This document shows positions 29,885 to 39,076 of a DNA stretch of 64,000 nucleotides, piece by piece. How positions within the stretch are numbered: the stretch's first letter is position 1; every line of letters begins with the position of its first letter. The translations under genes and the position numbers were made by a program. Under the pieces are notes generated by a model that saw nothing but the letters and a program-made list of their open reading frames with translations, was not told where the DNA came from and ran no database searches. Source of the stretch: Cyanidiococcus yangmingshanensis (lineage: Eukaryota; Rhodophyta; Bangiophyceae; Cyanidiales; Cyanidiaceae); contig VWRR01000014.1 of NCBI GenBank assembly GCA_013995675.1, positions 434,001 through 498,000 of the forward strand, read 5' to 3'.

Positions 29885-30352
29885 TCACGAGCGCAGCGAA
29901 CGCGCCATATCCAAAAACCGCTCCATGTTTTTGCCCGGCAAACGACGCCCAGGAAACGCTTTCCATCCCTTTCCTTGGTCCATAATTCGCGCCTGAGCCG
30001 GATCCACATACGTGGGACCCGACGGCAGGTTCGCCTGGGGAGTTGCTGGACGCACGCGAACCCCAGTGGGGGCAGAGCCGCGAGCAGGGGCACGAGCGCC
30101 GGTCTTGGACGTTGGCGCTGCAGTTGGCGTTGCTTTCCCTTTTCCTAGACTCAGCTTGGGCAGCGAAGGTAGAGAAGGCAGTTTCGGAACCCCCAACTTG
30201 GGAAGCTTGATAGCAAACGCCTGCGAAGGAACGAAGCGATCTCGCAGCTGTACATCTCCAGCAAGCACGACTCCTGTGCCGACTGCCACAGCCACCGTAT
30301 TCCAAGAAAGCGCACCCCAAGCGCTCTGCGTCGCTGCAATAGCACCAATCAT
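29885..30352 (-). CDS. Small single-pass membrane protein of unknown function
   Basis: The 155-residue frame from MIGAIAATQSAWG has a hydrophobic segment at about 12-33 (LSWNTVAVAVGTGVVLAG), a central run of LPKL/LPSL units (IKLPKLGVPKLPSLPSLPKL), an Ala/Pro/Thr-rich low-complexity region, and a C-terminus with GKGWKAFPGRRLPGKNMERF. The ATG at 30352 is chosen because it places the hydrophobic segment at the N-terminus; an in-frame ATG at 30484 would add 44 residues. A membrane-anchored protein is suggested, organelle unknown. I do not recognise a family, and overlapping frames leave some doubt. Confidence 0.55.
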   Translation of the reverse strand: MIGAIAATQSAWGALSWNTVAVAVGTGVVLAGDVQLRDRFVPSQAFAIKLPKLGVPKLPSLPSLPKLSLGKGKATPTAAPTSKTGARAPARGSAPTGVRVRPATPQANLPSGPTYVDPAQARIMDQGKGWKAFPGRRLPGKNMERFLDMARSLRS

Positions 30353-31919
30353 CGTGTATATGTATGTGAACAGAACCCGATAAAACGACTCGCACAGAAC
30401 CTGTTGCAGACAGTGACGAAACCTCGCGTCTACAATGATTTCCAAATGACGAGGGTGCAGTGCAGCGCGTCGAGCGCACGCCATGGTGGCCTGTCACGCA
30501 GCGACGGCGATCTCGGCGGGTGCGCGCGCTCAGGGCTGCTAGGGCAGGGTGGCCGAGCGCACGCCCTCGCATCGCTACCCGCGCGGCGAGATCAGCATCG
30601 ATCGCTGAATATGGGAACCATGTCCGCTTTCAACCTGATTGGGATGCTGGCCCCTGGAGCTAGGACGGATCGCACGCAGGACGCGACGCGTTCAGGGTCC
30701 CTGGCGCTCGATTGGCCGCGCCCACTGTCGATACGCGCGGTCGCGTCCCTTCCTGTTTGTGTGGATGGATGCTGTCCGTGCAGGGATATTCGATCCAGCA
30801 GAGATAGATCATCGGCCGTATGTCATGTCGCCGAAACGCATGTCCGATGGGCCTTGATTCGGCTCGTGACGTGGTCAACGCATTGCTCCAACAATTCCTT
30901 TGGTTTGCAGATCAATCTTGGCCGAGTGCTAGGCGAGTCCGCACGAGACGTCTATAGTAGACGATCGCACACATGGTGTACGTTCGTAGGATCGAAAAGA
31001 CAGATGGCCCGTCGCATGCTCTCTGTATGCGGTGTCCGTCCTGACACGCAGCCACCAGTACAGTTCATGCTTCTCTCTGTCGGTTGGGGAACTTTTCCGC
31101 AAAGCATCCGCGGCAGGCATCGTGGCGGGCGTGTGCTCCCACAGACCAGTCCAGTCGGCGCGCTGGGGACCGAGCACCATCCCAGAGGGGCTTGAACGGT
31201 GCAGCCAGGGCGTGTATCGACCTCGATTGCAATTTTCTATGGCACCCACGAATGTCGGACACGTAGCGCCCTCTGCAGTTTCCAGAAAGACCCCAGATTC
31301 GGACCGATCCCAAGAAACGAGAACACCTTCGCCTTTCGTAACATCGTTTGGGTGTCGCAAACTGCATACGTCCGCCCATCCATATCCAGATGCACCGCCT
31401 AACCAGCATCGGAATTGGATTGCCGGGTTTTGCAACGCGCCTTGGCGTCCTCCTTGTTGGTTGGCGTCGCGTCGCGTCGCGCCACCCATATCACCGCGCC
31501 GCTGAATCGGAGACCCAGCGGATCGCATGGCGCGCCCACAAGGCCGCGCGCGCATGCCTGCACCCAGCAGCAGCGGGGCGCGAGATCTCCAGCCCGAGCG
31601 CGATGCTGCCGCGTGTCGATCGCGCGTCAGCCAGCCATGGCTCGCGTTGGGGACACCTGCCTGTCACGGACGAGGACGACAACTGGCGCGCCCTCGTCCC
31701 CAGTGCGCGCCGCCTCTTGTCTGCTGCGAACGGGATCTGGCTCTGTTGATTGCGTTCTCGTTGAGCCATTTCACTGGGCCCGTGTGCGGTCGTGGGCTGT
31801 TTGAGACGTGAGCGGGTCCACTGATCTTCCGTGAGGTGGATCCTATCGTTTCATTGGCCTGATCAGTGGCTGACTGGAGGTTCTTTTTGGGTAATAGTGG
31901 TCTGGAAGTGCAGGCCTGA
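30353..31919. other. Long GC-rich intergenic region
   Basis: About 1.57 kb lies between the small membrane protein and the inositol-monophosphatase-like gene. It is visibly GC-rich, especially 31440-31730, which includes three tandem TCGCG units near 31470. The GC content keeps frames open on both strands (for example 30929-31555 minus and 31348-31749 plus), and none looks like a known protein. I could not recognise a tRNA or snRNA in it. Confidence 0.45.
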
Positions 31920-33011
31920 ATGGGAGTCATCGAGCAACTCGGCGATTCGATGGCGAAAACTGAGTCTACGGGAGTTCTTCCAGCTGTTAGTGCCGTTGCG
32001 GAGCTTGTTGCCGGGTGGTTTGGCTTTGATGAGGTCCAGGATCAGGATCTCTACAGTGAAACGATTGCAGCGGCGGTTGCAGTTGTTGCTGGGGGTCTGA
32101 TTCTCAAAACGGCTTGGAGTCAGCTTCACAGCTGCAGGGGACCCAGTTCGGAGCGGGAGTCATTTGCGAACGAGTCAGGATCCGGAGCAATTTCAGGTGT
32201 GAGTCAAACGCCGGTGGTGGTTGCAACGAAAGCGAGCTCAGCGGATATTGTCACGAACGTAGACCGCCAGGTTGAGAGCGAAATTCGACGCATTCTATTG
32301 ACAGCCTTCCCGGACTATGCGTTTGTAGGTGAAGAGTCTGCTTATCTCTCCGGCGACCTCGCGATGAACTCGGCCAAGGCGGGTATCGCGACATGGGTTG
32401 TTGATCCGCTCGATGGTACGACCAATTTTGTGTCGGGGATTCCGCATATCTGCACCTCCGTCGCGCTCATCCGAGAGCATCACGTGATTGTCGGGGCGGT
32501 CTACAACCCCATAACCGACGATTTATGGGTTGCAGTCCGTCAGCGTGGAGCATTTCTGAACGGTAAGCGATTATATTCTCAATGTCATGTGCCGCTGTCG
32601 GATGCAGTCATTGTCACTGAGTTTGGTTACGAACGCAGCGCTGAGGGCACGAAGCGAATGTGCGTGGTTGTTGAGCGATTACTCCGCGAACGCGTCCGAG
32701 CGGTGCGTATGTTCGGCTCTGGTATTTTGGACCTGTTGTTTGCTGCCCAAGGCGTGGTCCATGTGGTGTACGCTGGTGTTGCCGGCGAGGGCTGGCAACC
32801 CTGGGACTATGCAGCTGGTGTGCTGATCGCGAAAGAAGCCGGATGTGCGGTTGCTTCGCTGGCAGCACCGGTCGGGCCGTGCTCTTCCGATGATTTCGTT
32901 TCGCGCTGCATCCACGACTTTGATATTTTCGGGAAGAGCGTGCTCTGTGCCTCCAGCCGTGATCTGGCGCTCGAGGTCTATCACGTGATTCGAGAAGTAT
33001 GTAGCAGCTGA
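31920..33011 (+). CDS. Inositol-monophosphatase-family enzyme
   Basis: A 363-residue member of the Mg-dependent IMPase superfamily, which dephosphorylates inositol phosphates, histidinol phosphate, L-galactose phosphate or PAP. Metal ligands are in place: Glu138/Glu139 in GEES, Asp162 and Asp165 in WVVDPLDGTTNFVSG, and Asp296 in GWQPWDYAAG. The WVVDPLDGTTNF and GAVYNP wording fits the inositol-phosphatase branch rather than FBPase or PAP phosphatase. About 95 residues precede the catalytic domain, with a hydrophobic stretch near 48-64 (TIAAAVAVVAGGLIL), so the enzyme may be membrane-anchored or imported. The substrate cannot be told from sequence alone. Confidence 0.9.
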   Translation: MGVIEQLGDSMAKTESTGVLPAVSAVAELVAGWFGFDEVQDQDLYSETIAAAVAVVAGGLILKTAWSQLHSCRGPSSERESFANESGSGAISGVSQTPVVVATKASSADIVTNVDRQVESEIRRILLTAFPDYAFVGEESAYLSGDLAMNSAKAGIATWVVDPLDGTTNFVSGIPHICTSVALIREHHVIVGAVYNPITDDLWVAVRQRGAFLNGKRLYSQCHVPLSDAVIVTEFGYERSAEGTKRMCVVVERLLRERVRAVRMFGSGILDLLFAAQGVVHVVYAGVAGEGWQPWDYAAGVLIAKEAGCAVASLAAPVGPCSSDDFVSRCIHDFDIFGKSVLCASSRDLALEVYHVIREVCSS

Positions 33012-34067
33012 CGATAACGCCCCTCGCCCTCCGGATATTCCAACCAAAATAAACAGGCGTATTCGTGAAGGAAACAGCCGACAAACAAGGGATCAACTGC
33101 GCCACCTTGGAGCGTTTGAGATGGGCCATCCTACGAGCGTCCGTCGGTGGCCATTGAGGTTACGGGCACAGTGGCGACATGTCGACGCTGCATCCACTTA
33201 TCCAGAGACTGCTTGGCTCATCTACAGTCAAAATGACGGACGGAAAATAGATTTTACTGGACAGTCGTGAACCAAAGCTCTCCTGAAATCGACCTGGTCA
33301 GCAAATACATCAAGCTGTGCAGCAGGCAACTTTCTGATCGACACCAAACGCATTCATTTGCCTTGAAATCCCGCCAGAGATCATCAAACTGGCGATGACG
33401 TGCACGTGACAGATGTTATCGGATCCGTTTTTACGGAACGATGAACCAGAGTCGCGCCACCATTTGATTCCGTAACGCCTTGACGAGGCCTTGCCGCGAT
33501 AGAGACAGAAACACTGTACTTTTCCACCCTGTGCGGCGTTGATAGAGCGTTTTCATCATGGGGCTGAATCCAACGCGTCGCCGGTCTCGACCATGAGGCC
33601 TCACTTGTATACCACTCGAACGAGTATACATGGAGCGTTGCGTTGAGCTCGGGATTCGCGCAAAGCTGTTCATTGATTGTGAACGCTGCGGGAAAGCCCT
33701 ACGCACTCGTAAATAGCCGCTAGAAGGCGGCTGGATCGAACCAAGCCATTTCAAGACGCTCGTTTGCAGAATGACATGCATATGCTGGACCACGAATCGT
33801 TGCTTTACATTCCGAGCAAGTGCAGTACGTGCCAGGCATCAACCAAGCATGGTCCCTGAATCGTATCCGAGCGTGTCGCAGTCGTCTTTTCCAGCCGTGC
33901 AGTCTCTTGTCTAGAACAAGCCGGCTGCCGCTGCGACTGAGCTGAGACAAGCGCTGTTCGAGAGAGGCCCAGATCCATGCCTAATCCTGCAACCCTTTGT
34001 GTCAATGCATCATCCCGATTCGAGCGCGGAAAAGGTCACGAAAGCGGGGAGCAGCTGGTTCATAAGA
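33012..34067. other. Convergent intergenic region, nothing firm
   Basis: About 1.06 kb lies between two convergent stop codons. A minus-strand frame (33431-33781, from MHVILQTSVLKWLG) is basic and could encode a small organellar protein, but nothing identifies it. No repeat or RNA gene was seen. Confidence 0.4.
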
Positions 34068-35621
34068 TCAGGTCCCGACGGTCATGTACACGAAGAGTAG
34101 CGAAAGAGCGAAGCAGCAAGCGAGCACGATGCGTCCGCTACCTGGTGTGATGCGCGCCAGCGGCACGTGGGCCAACAGCGTCACGCGCTCCGCGTCGATC
34201 AACGGTTTCGCGATGTTAAAAGCCGTGCAGAAAAGATGCCATGCTTTGGCTATACGAGCTGGTGTTGGAAACGGGAGCAGCGCTCGACCGCAGCCAAAGA
34301 TTGCAACCGCAAAGAAATGCGTAATGAGGAGTGAAGGTGAAGGTTCCAGTCCACCGAGCATACGGATCGGATCCGCTGAACATCGCCCACCGATCTGGAT
34401 GTAATCCAGAAAAGCGTGTCGCATCTCTTTTCGGGCCTTGTCCGGTGAACCACATAAAATACCATAAAGCGCATTCGCGAGGATGTTGATGGTTGCACTC
34501 AATGGTTTCCGATTTCGATAAAACGTTGAGAGATGGATCTGCAACGCGTCGTCGTCCCGGAGATCCGGGATCCGGCTCAGAAAACTCCGAATGAGGGCAA
34601 CATCGGAGAGCGCAACCGTCATGCCACCTCCAGTCAGTGGATGACGCATATTAAACGAATCTCCGAGTAGAATGGCTCCCCGAAGAGAGAGCGGCAGCGC
34701 TGGCATCACTCGATTCGGCATGGAGCGGAAATCACCGCCTGCGACAGCTGCCAGAAAAGGATCCCGCAGCGCCTCTGGCAGCTGTGGTGCAATCACGCTC
34801 TCCATGTACATACGCAAATCCATCGGTCGACCATCATGCCCGAGCGGCAGCTTCCCTCCCGGCACATCCACGAGGCAGCGCACCTCGGTACTCGAGATCG
34901 GATAGAAGAGTACCGGTGCACGATCCGTCAACACGACGTGACCGTGGCCGGGAAACGGCAAGTTACAGCTCGACAGGATCAGTCCCACAAAGTTGGAAAC
35001 CACTTGATGTTGCGCACTCGGGTTGGCCTGCTTTCTTAAACGGGAGGCGCATCCGTCACAGGCAATTGTGAGCGTCGCGTAAGCAACGTGCGTCTGGGGT
35101 GCTCCAGCGTTGTCACGATACACAACACCGACGACGCGCGGCGCTTTTTGGCCCGAGCTGGTTTCGAAAAGCAACTCAGTCACGGTGCCTTCAACGAGGT
35201 CACAGTTGGGCTCGGCTTGCGCCAGCTCGCGCAGCCGTCGCACGAAACGCCCGTTATGGAAGGAGCGGCCGAGCCACTGGAGCTGAGACGCCTGCTCCGT
35301 TGATTTCTGGTCACTAGTCACCGCGCCGTAGTCGATGCACGCGCAACGCCCCTCCAGAAACAGTCCATAGCCGTAAACTTGCTGAGAGTCTATATCTGAT
35401 AAAGCTGCCTCTAAACCGAGCTCACAAAGCTTTTCGCATCCACCCGGTTGAAGCAGTTCACCAACAATTCGGTCCGGCTCGCGCAAGTCTCGCTCAATCA
35501 CGAGCACACGTCGTCCGTCACGTGCAAGGACCGTGGCGAGTGCCGCACCCGCCACCCCTGCGCCAACGATAATCACGTCGTGATCACGAGAAATGGTTTC
35601 GGAGTTAGCCCCAACAACCAT
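34068..35621 (-). CDS. SQE: Squalene monooxygenase (squalene epoxidase)
   Basis: The 517-residue FAD enzyme converts squalene to 2,3-oxidosqualene, the first oxygen-dependent step of sterol synthesis, at the ER. The Rossmann motif VIIVGAGVAGAALATVLARD follows a short leader. The family segment PDRIVGELLQPGGCEKLCEL, the substrate-domain segment VLFYPISSTEVRCLVDVPG and the FAD-binding LLGDSFNMRHPLTGGGMTVA are all present. A C-terminal hydrophobic helix (IVLACCFALSLLFVYM) is the expected membrane anchor. Length is near that of other SQE proteins. The start is the first ATG; upstream in-frame codons lack one. Confidence 0.95.
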   Translation of the reverse strand: MVVGANSETISRDHDVIIVGAGVAGAALATVLARDGRRVLVIERDLREPDRIVGELLQPGGCEKLCELGLEAALSDIDSQQVYGYGLFLEGRCACIDYGAVTSDQKSTEQASQLQWLGRSFHNGRFVRRLRELAQAEPNCDLVEGTVTELLFETSSGQKAPRVVGVVYRDNAGAPQTHVAYATLTIACDGCASRLRKQANPSAQHQVVSNFVGLILSSCNLPFPGHGHVVLTDRAPVLFYPISSTEVRCLVDVPGGKLPLGHDGRPMDLRMYMESVIAPQLPEALRDPFLAAVAGGDFRSMPNRVMPALPLSLRGAILLGDSFNMRHPLTGGGMTVALSDVALIRSFLSRIPDLRDDDALQIHLSTFYRNRKPLSATINILANALYGILCGSPDKARKEMRHAFLDYIQIGGRCSADPIRMLGGLEPSPSLLITHFFAVAIFGCGRALLPFPTPARIAKAWHLFCTAFNIAKPLIDAERVTLLAHVPLARITPGSGRIVLACCFALSLLFVYMTVGT

Positions 35622-36443
35622 GAGAAACAAAGCTCGCTTGTTGGACAGTTTGCTGCAACCACGTTTTTTGTGAACGCGGCACAGTGTTCGAAACTCTGTT
35701 CGACAGGTCAAGTTTCAACCACTATACCCTTCTTCGAATGCGGGCTTTGAGGCTGTCGCGCTGCAATCAGTCCCGGCCGCCGATGACGTTGCCACGAAAC
35801 GTCCCGCGTGCGGTTCGAGGTACTGTTCAGTGCAGTTCTGGATTGAACATGATTGTATCATTTATGGTGTTTCCAGTGCCATCCAATGCAGTTCTGGATT
35901 TAATATGATTGTATCATTTATGGTATTTATGGTACTCTTCAGTGCAGTTCTGGATCGAATATGATTGTATCATTTATAGTATTTATTGTACTGTTCAGTG
36001 CAGTTCTGGATTGAATATGATTGTATCATTTATGGTGTCCACGGAACACGCATGTAACCTTGCCGTGTGAGGACACAACCGGCGACAATGGTTTCTGAGC
36101 CACTTCCAGAAGCACTGGCGGCATACATAGGGCAACCGCGCATCGCGATCGAAAGTTGGACGCTCCAACGGTTATCTAGGGGCTCGGGTACGACCGTATG
36201 TTCCATTCAAACATGAGTGAATACTGATCTCGGTGGATATACATCCGCAGAGAGGCGTTTGCAACATGCTTTGCTTTGGTCGATAGACAGAGAGTACGCT
36301 GTTCTTGCGAGACATGAGTGGCACGAATCTGCTGCCGTTTCGTGCGTTAGAGGAGGTATACGACGACCACCACTCCAGACCAGAGTTTTCCCGGGTATTC
36401 GTCTAAGACTGATCCCTCTTCATGCTATCGCTGTTCGCTCTTG
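35622..36443. other. Intergenic region with a 56-bp tandem array
   Basis: About 820 bases lie between the start of squalene epoxidase and the stop of the next minus-strand gene. They should contain the squalene epoxidase promoter. The main feature is the tandem array listed separately; the rest shows no gene. Confidence 0.55.
35819..36042. repeat. 56-bp tandem repeat, four copies
   Basis: Four units start at 35819, 35875, 35931 and 35987, each 56 bases. The conserved core is TGCAGTTCTGGAT followed by ATGATTGTATCATTTAT, and the parts between cores vary more (GGTACTGTTCAG, GTGCCATCCAA, GGTACTCTTCAG). The unit is AT-rich compared with its surroundings and contains TGATTGTATCA, an imperfect inverted repeat. 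It lies about 200-420 bases upstream of the squalene epoxidase start codon. No coding potential is seen. Confidence 0.93.
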
Positions 36444-37439
36444 TCAGAAAAATGCATCAGCGAAAGCGAACACAACTTCGACTGCCAACAAGAGCAGGAT
36501 CATTCGCTCGATGCGGCTACTGATGCGGAATTCAATCTGACTGTTCGTGAGAACGAGTCCGTCACGTAACGTCGCCAGATCAGGCTCTAGGCGGGCGAGA
36601 CGCTCTTGTGAGTGAAAGACTTGCTTGTCGAGTTGCTCGAAAATACTCTGATTCAGACGTGAGTGTTCATGGCCTAGCAGCGGTCCTTGCAGTTCTGCTC
36701 GTCGTTTCATGAGCTCTGTTCGGGCGAATAGTAACGCACCCAGGCTGCGCACCACGTCTGGTTCCCGAGAGAGGATGGTGACGTCGCCACCTCGCATCAT
36801 TTGAGACGCCACTGAGCGCAGCACTCCTGTGAGGGCCTCGACGGTGCGAAGGAAACTCAGGCATTTCATAAAGTAAGTGAGTGCGTCGAGGGCCTCGTCA
36901 AGATACGAAGCATCTTCTCCTGCTGTTTGCAGGGTCACCCGACGCAGCCAGGATGTTCCCAGGCAAACCTCCTGTCGCCTTATATCGGATGGGAGACTAG
37001 AAGTTGCAATGTGGGTTTTGAAAGCCTCCAGCACGGTCTCGCTGGCTGTACGCGGATGCAGATCTGCGACACAGGCTATCCCTTGAGCGCAGGCTCCAAT
37101 TCGCTGATCGTTCACCCCCGGCAGCTTTGGCAAGTTGAGGCGGGTGTCAGACTCATCGACTGAAGGCGAAACATTTTCGTAGAGAAGTACAATGAGCAGA
37201 ACGTCTCTCGAGTCGACGCTACTCGGTGAGCTAGATGATGCGCGCTCGACGGCCACGGAACAGGCACAGATGGCCCGGTACCAGTGCCTCTTATCCAACC
37301 TCGAGCGCTTTCGAGACTGCGCTAGGGTGTAACTTGCAAACGAGAGCCTTTCGTCGCCAAAACCGCGAACCCAGCGTTGTTTTCGCAGCGCACGTTTAGG
37401 AGACTGTCTCGACCGCGAGAGAAACGCGGAGCACCACAT
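36444..37439 (-). CDS. RMD1/RMND1-like (DUF155) protein, tentative
   Basis: The 331-residue protein starts with an Arg/Ser-rich, acid-poor leader suited to mitochondrial import. Its C-terminal third resembles the DUF155 (RMD1/RMND1/RRG) family: LGALLFARTELMKRRAELQ, a long helical stretch, IEFRISSRIERMILLLLA, and a terminal transmembrane helix ending VEVVFAFADAFF. RMND1 supports mitochondrial translation; the yeast relatives RMD1 and RMD8 are less well understood. The N-terminal half is not conserved enough for me to recognise. The characteristic arrangement of a helical stretch followed by a hydrophobic C-terminus fits, but confidence rests on pattern memory. Confidence 0.6.
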   Translation of the reverse strand: MWCSAFLSRSRQSPKRALRKQRWVRGFGDERLSFASYTLAQSRKRSRLDKRHWYRAICACSVAVERASSSSPSSVDSRDVLLIVLLYENVSPSVDESDTRLNLPKLPGVNDQRIGACAQGIACVADLHPRTASETVLEAFKTHIATSSLPSDIRRQEVCLGTSWLRRVTLQTAGEDASYLDEALDALTYFMKCLSFLRTVEALTGVLRSVASQMMRGGDVTILSREPDVVRSLGALLFARTELMKRRAELQGPLLGHEHSRLNQSIFEQLDKQVFHSQERLARLEPDLATLRDGLVLTNSQIEFRISSRIERMILLLLAVEVVFAFADAFF

Positions 37440-39076
37440 TCACGAGTGTTGCGTGGTAATAAGGTTCATAAAAGAGAGCACAAACTGCTCCACGCGCTCG
37501 TTCAACCCAAGTCCAGTCGAGTCATGCGCTTAAGAGGACTCCCTCAACAACTTGTGAACGAACACGCGAATGGAAGAGATCCCATCGTCGAAAATGCCGA
37601 CTAGAGGCGCCCATGGAGAGATTGCCCGCTCAGCGGCTGGCTCTGTCCACAGCAGCTCGGTTGTCGGGAGGACCACGAGCCCAACCCGGGGCAGATGGTT
37701 CGCTTGTTGATGTTTTTATATTCTTCATCATTGGTATTTTCAGAATAGTTTGAACGTTTTGCAACCAATCACTGCAAACTCGTTTCAAAAAATTCAGTAA
37801 AATTTTGATCGAGTTCACTTGAGTGGTCGGTTCTGAGCCTGCGACGGTGGTTGGCTGTCGCTATGACCGCTCGGGCTGTGGACGTTCAGCGGAACAGCAG
37901 ACTATCTCTGCAGCTGCAATAACTGCTGTCGAGTTCATCTCAGTGGAGAGGTCGTCGTCACCCCAGCAGCGCATAGGTTGAGCTGCAAGTCGAAGGGCGC
38001 GGTCAATCGATTTTGTGGCCTCCGAGTGGCAGCGACTTTGTTTTTCAATGGAGTCGCAGCGAGTCGCTCGGCGCCGTATGACCATTGACATCTTCTTCTA
38101 CGAAATACCAGATGATATCAACGTAACATGGTATGGCGACGACGATTGAGGGGGCTGAAACGACCTCCCCATGGGAGTGAATGCGTCCGTCCCGGCGCCA
38201 GGCTTTACGGATTCGCATCGACACATTGTACGGTCGATTCTCCAATGGTCAGTTTTCTTCAGCCTCTATCTGGATGGCCGCTTGAGGCAGGGGAGTTTTG
38301 GATTATATCATCCTTGTGTTTTGGCCCGGGGGTACGCGCCCGATGCCTTCATTTGGTGGTCGCGGGCTCCCCAGAAGACAGACTGCGTTGCAAGACCGCT
38401 GAGAACACAAAGAGTGTATCCGTTCGCGATGCTAGCCTGAGCGTGAAAGCGGCTTACTTAGACCTTGAGACGCGGGTCCGATGTTTGCCAAATCTTTTCC
38501 ATCTTCATCAAGGGTCGGAACAAACCCGGCGTCAAGTTCCGCGTCGTGTTGGTGATAAGGCGAACCCGAATCCTGCAAGTGAGATTTCCCAGATTTATAT
38601 CGGACGAACTGATTGATATATCGGTTGACGGTCGTGTCCACGTCCGGGAGGATTCTCTCTTCATGCAACGGAGCGAGCGTCATCGACCGCACCGGAGTAA
38701 CTGACCTATCAACTTGATCTGAACACTAGTCGAGTTTTCGCCAGACAAGCCGGACGATTCCAAGCGCATCACCACAGCTACCAGAGTCTCGAAACGATCA
38801 ACGTCAACATGAGGAGCTTGTTTTTTTGGAATGGCTTGAGCATACTTCCTCAGCGGACCATGCATATGCCTTCGGTTCAGTTCTCGAACGCCTCGTATCC
38901 GTCAGCGTAAACCCGAACCTCATTGTACCCGGATTGCAATCGCTACTTCACAGAGGGGCAATGCTTGGTTTGGCCAATCGACGCCGGACGGAATCAGTGC
39001 CGACGCTTCGCTTAAACCCGAGCCACATCCCGCTACCAATCAGTAGCAGAAGCGATGCTGTACATGCGAGGAGCCG
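37440..39076. other. Long intergenic region with possible spliced-gene fragments
   Basis: About 1.64 kb lies between the RMD1-like gene and LST8. A patch at about 37690-37820 is AT-rich against its surroundings. Between 38048 and 38704 several short plus-strand fragments read like protein (MTIDIFFYEIPDDIN, GRVHVREDSLFMQ and others) but are separated by stops, and no complete gene can be built. No known RNA gene was recognised. Confidence 0.4.

Noticed and set aside
30545-30575. GGGTGGCCGAGC, like the start of a Leu or Ser tRNA
   Set aside because: No anticodon stem, variable arm or T-loop follows.
30929-31555. Minus-strand frame of 208 codons in GC-rich DNA
   Set aside because: Frames are open on both strands here because stop codons are rare in GC-rich sequence; the protein has no recognisable pattern.
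33728-33750. GGTTCGATCC on the minus strand, resembling a tRNA B box
   Set aside because: The T stem would be mispaired and there is no A box at the right distance.
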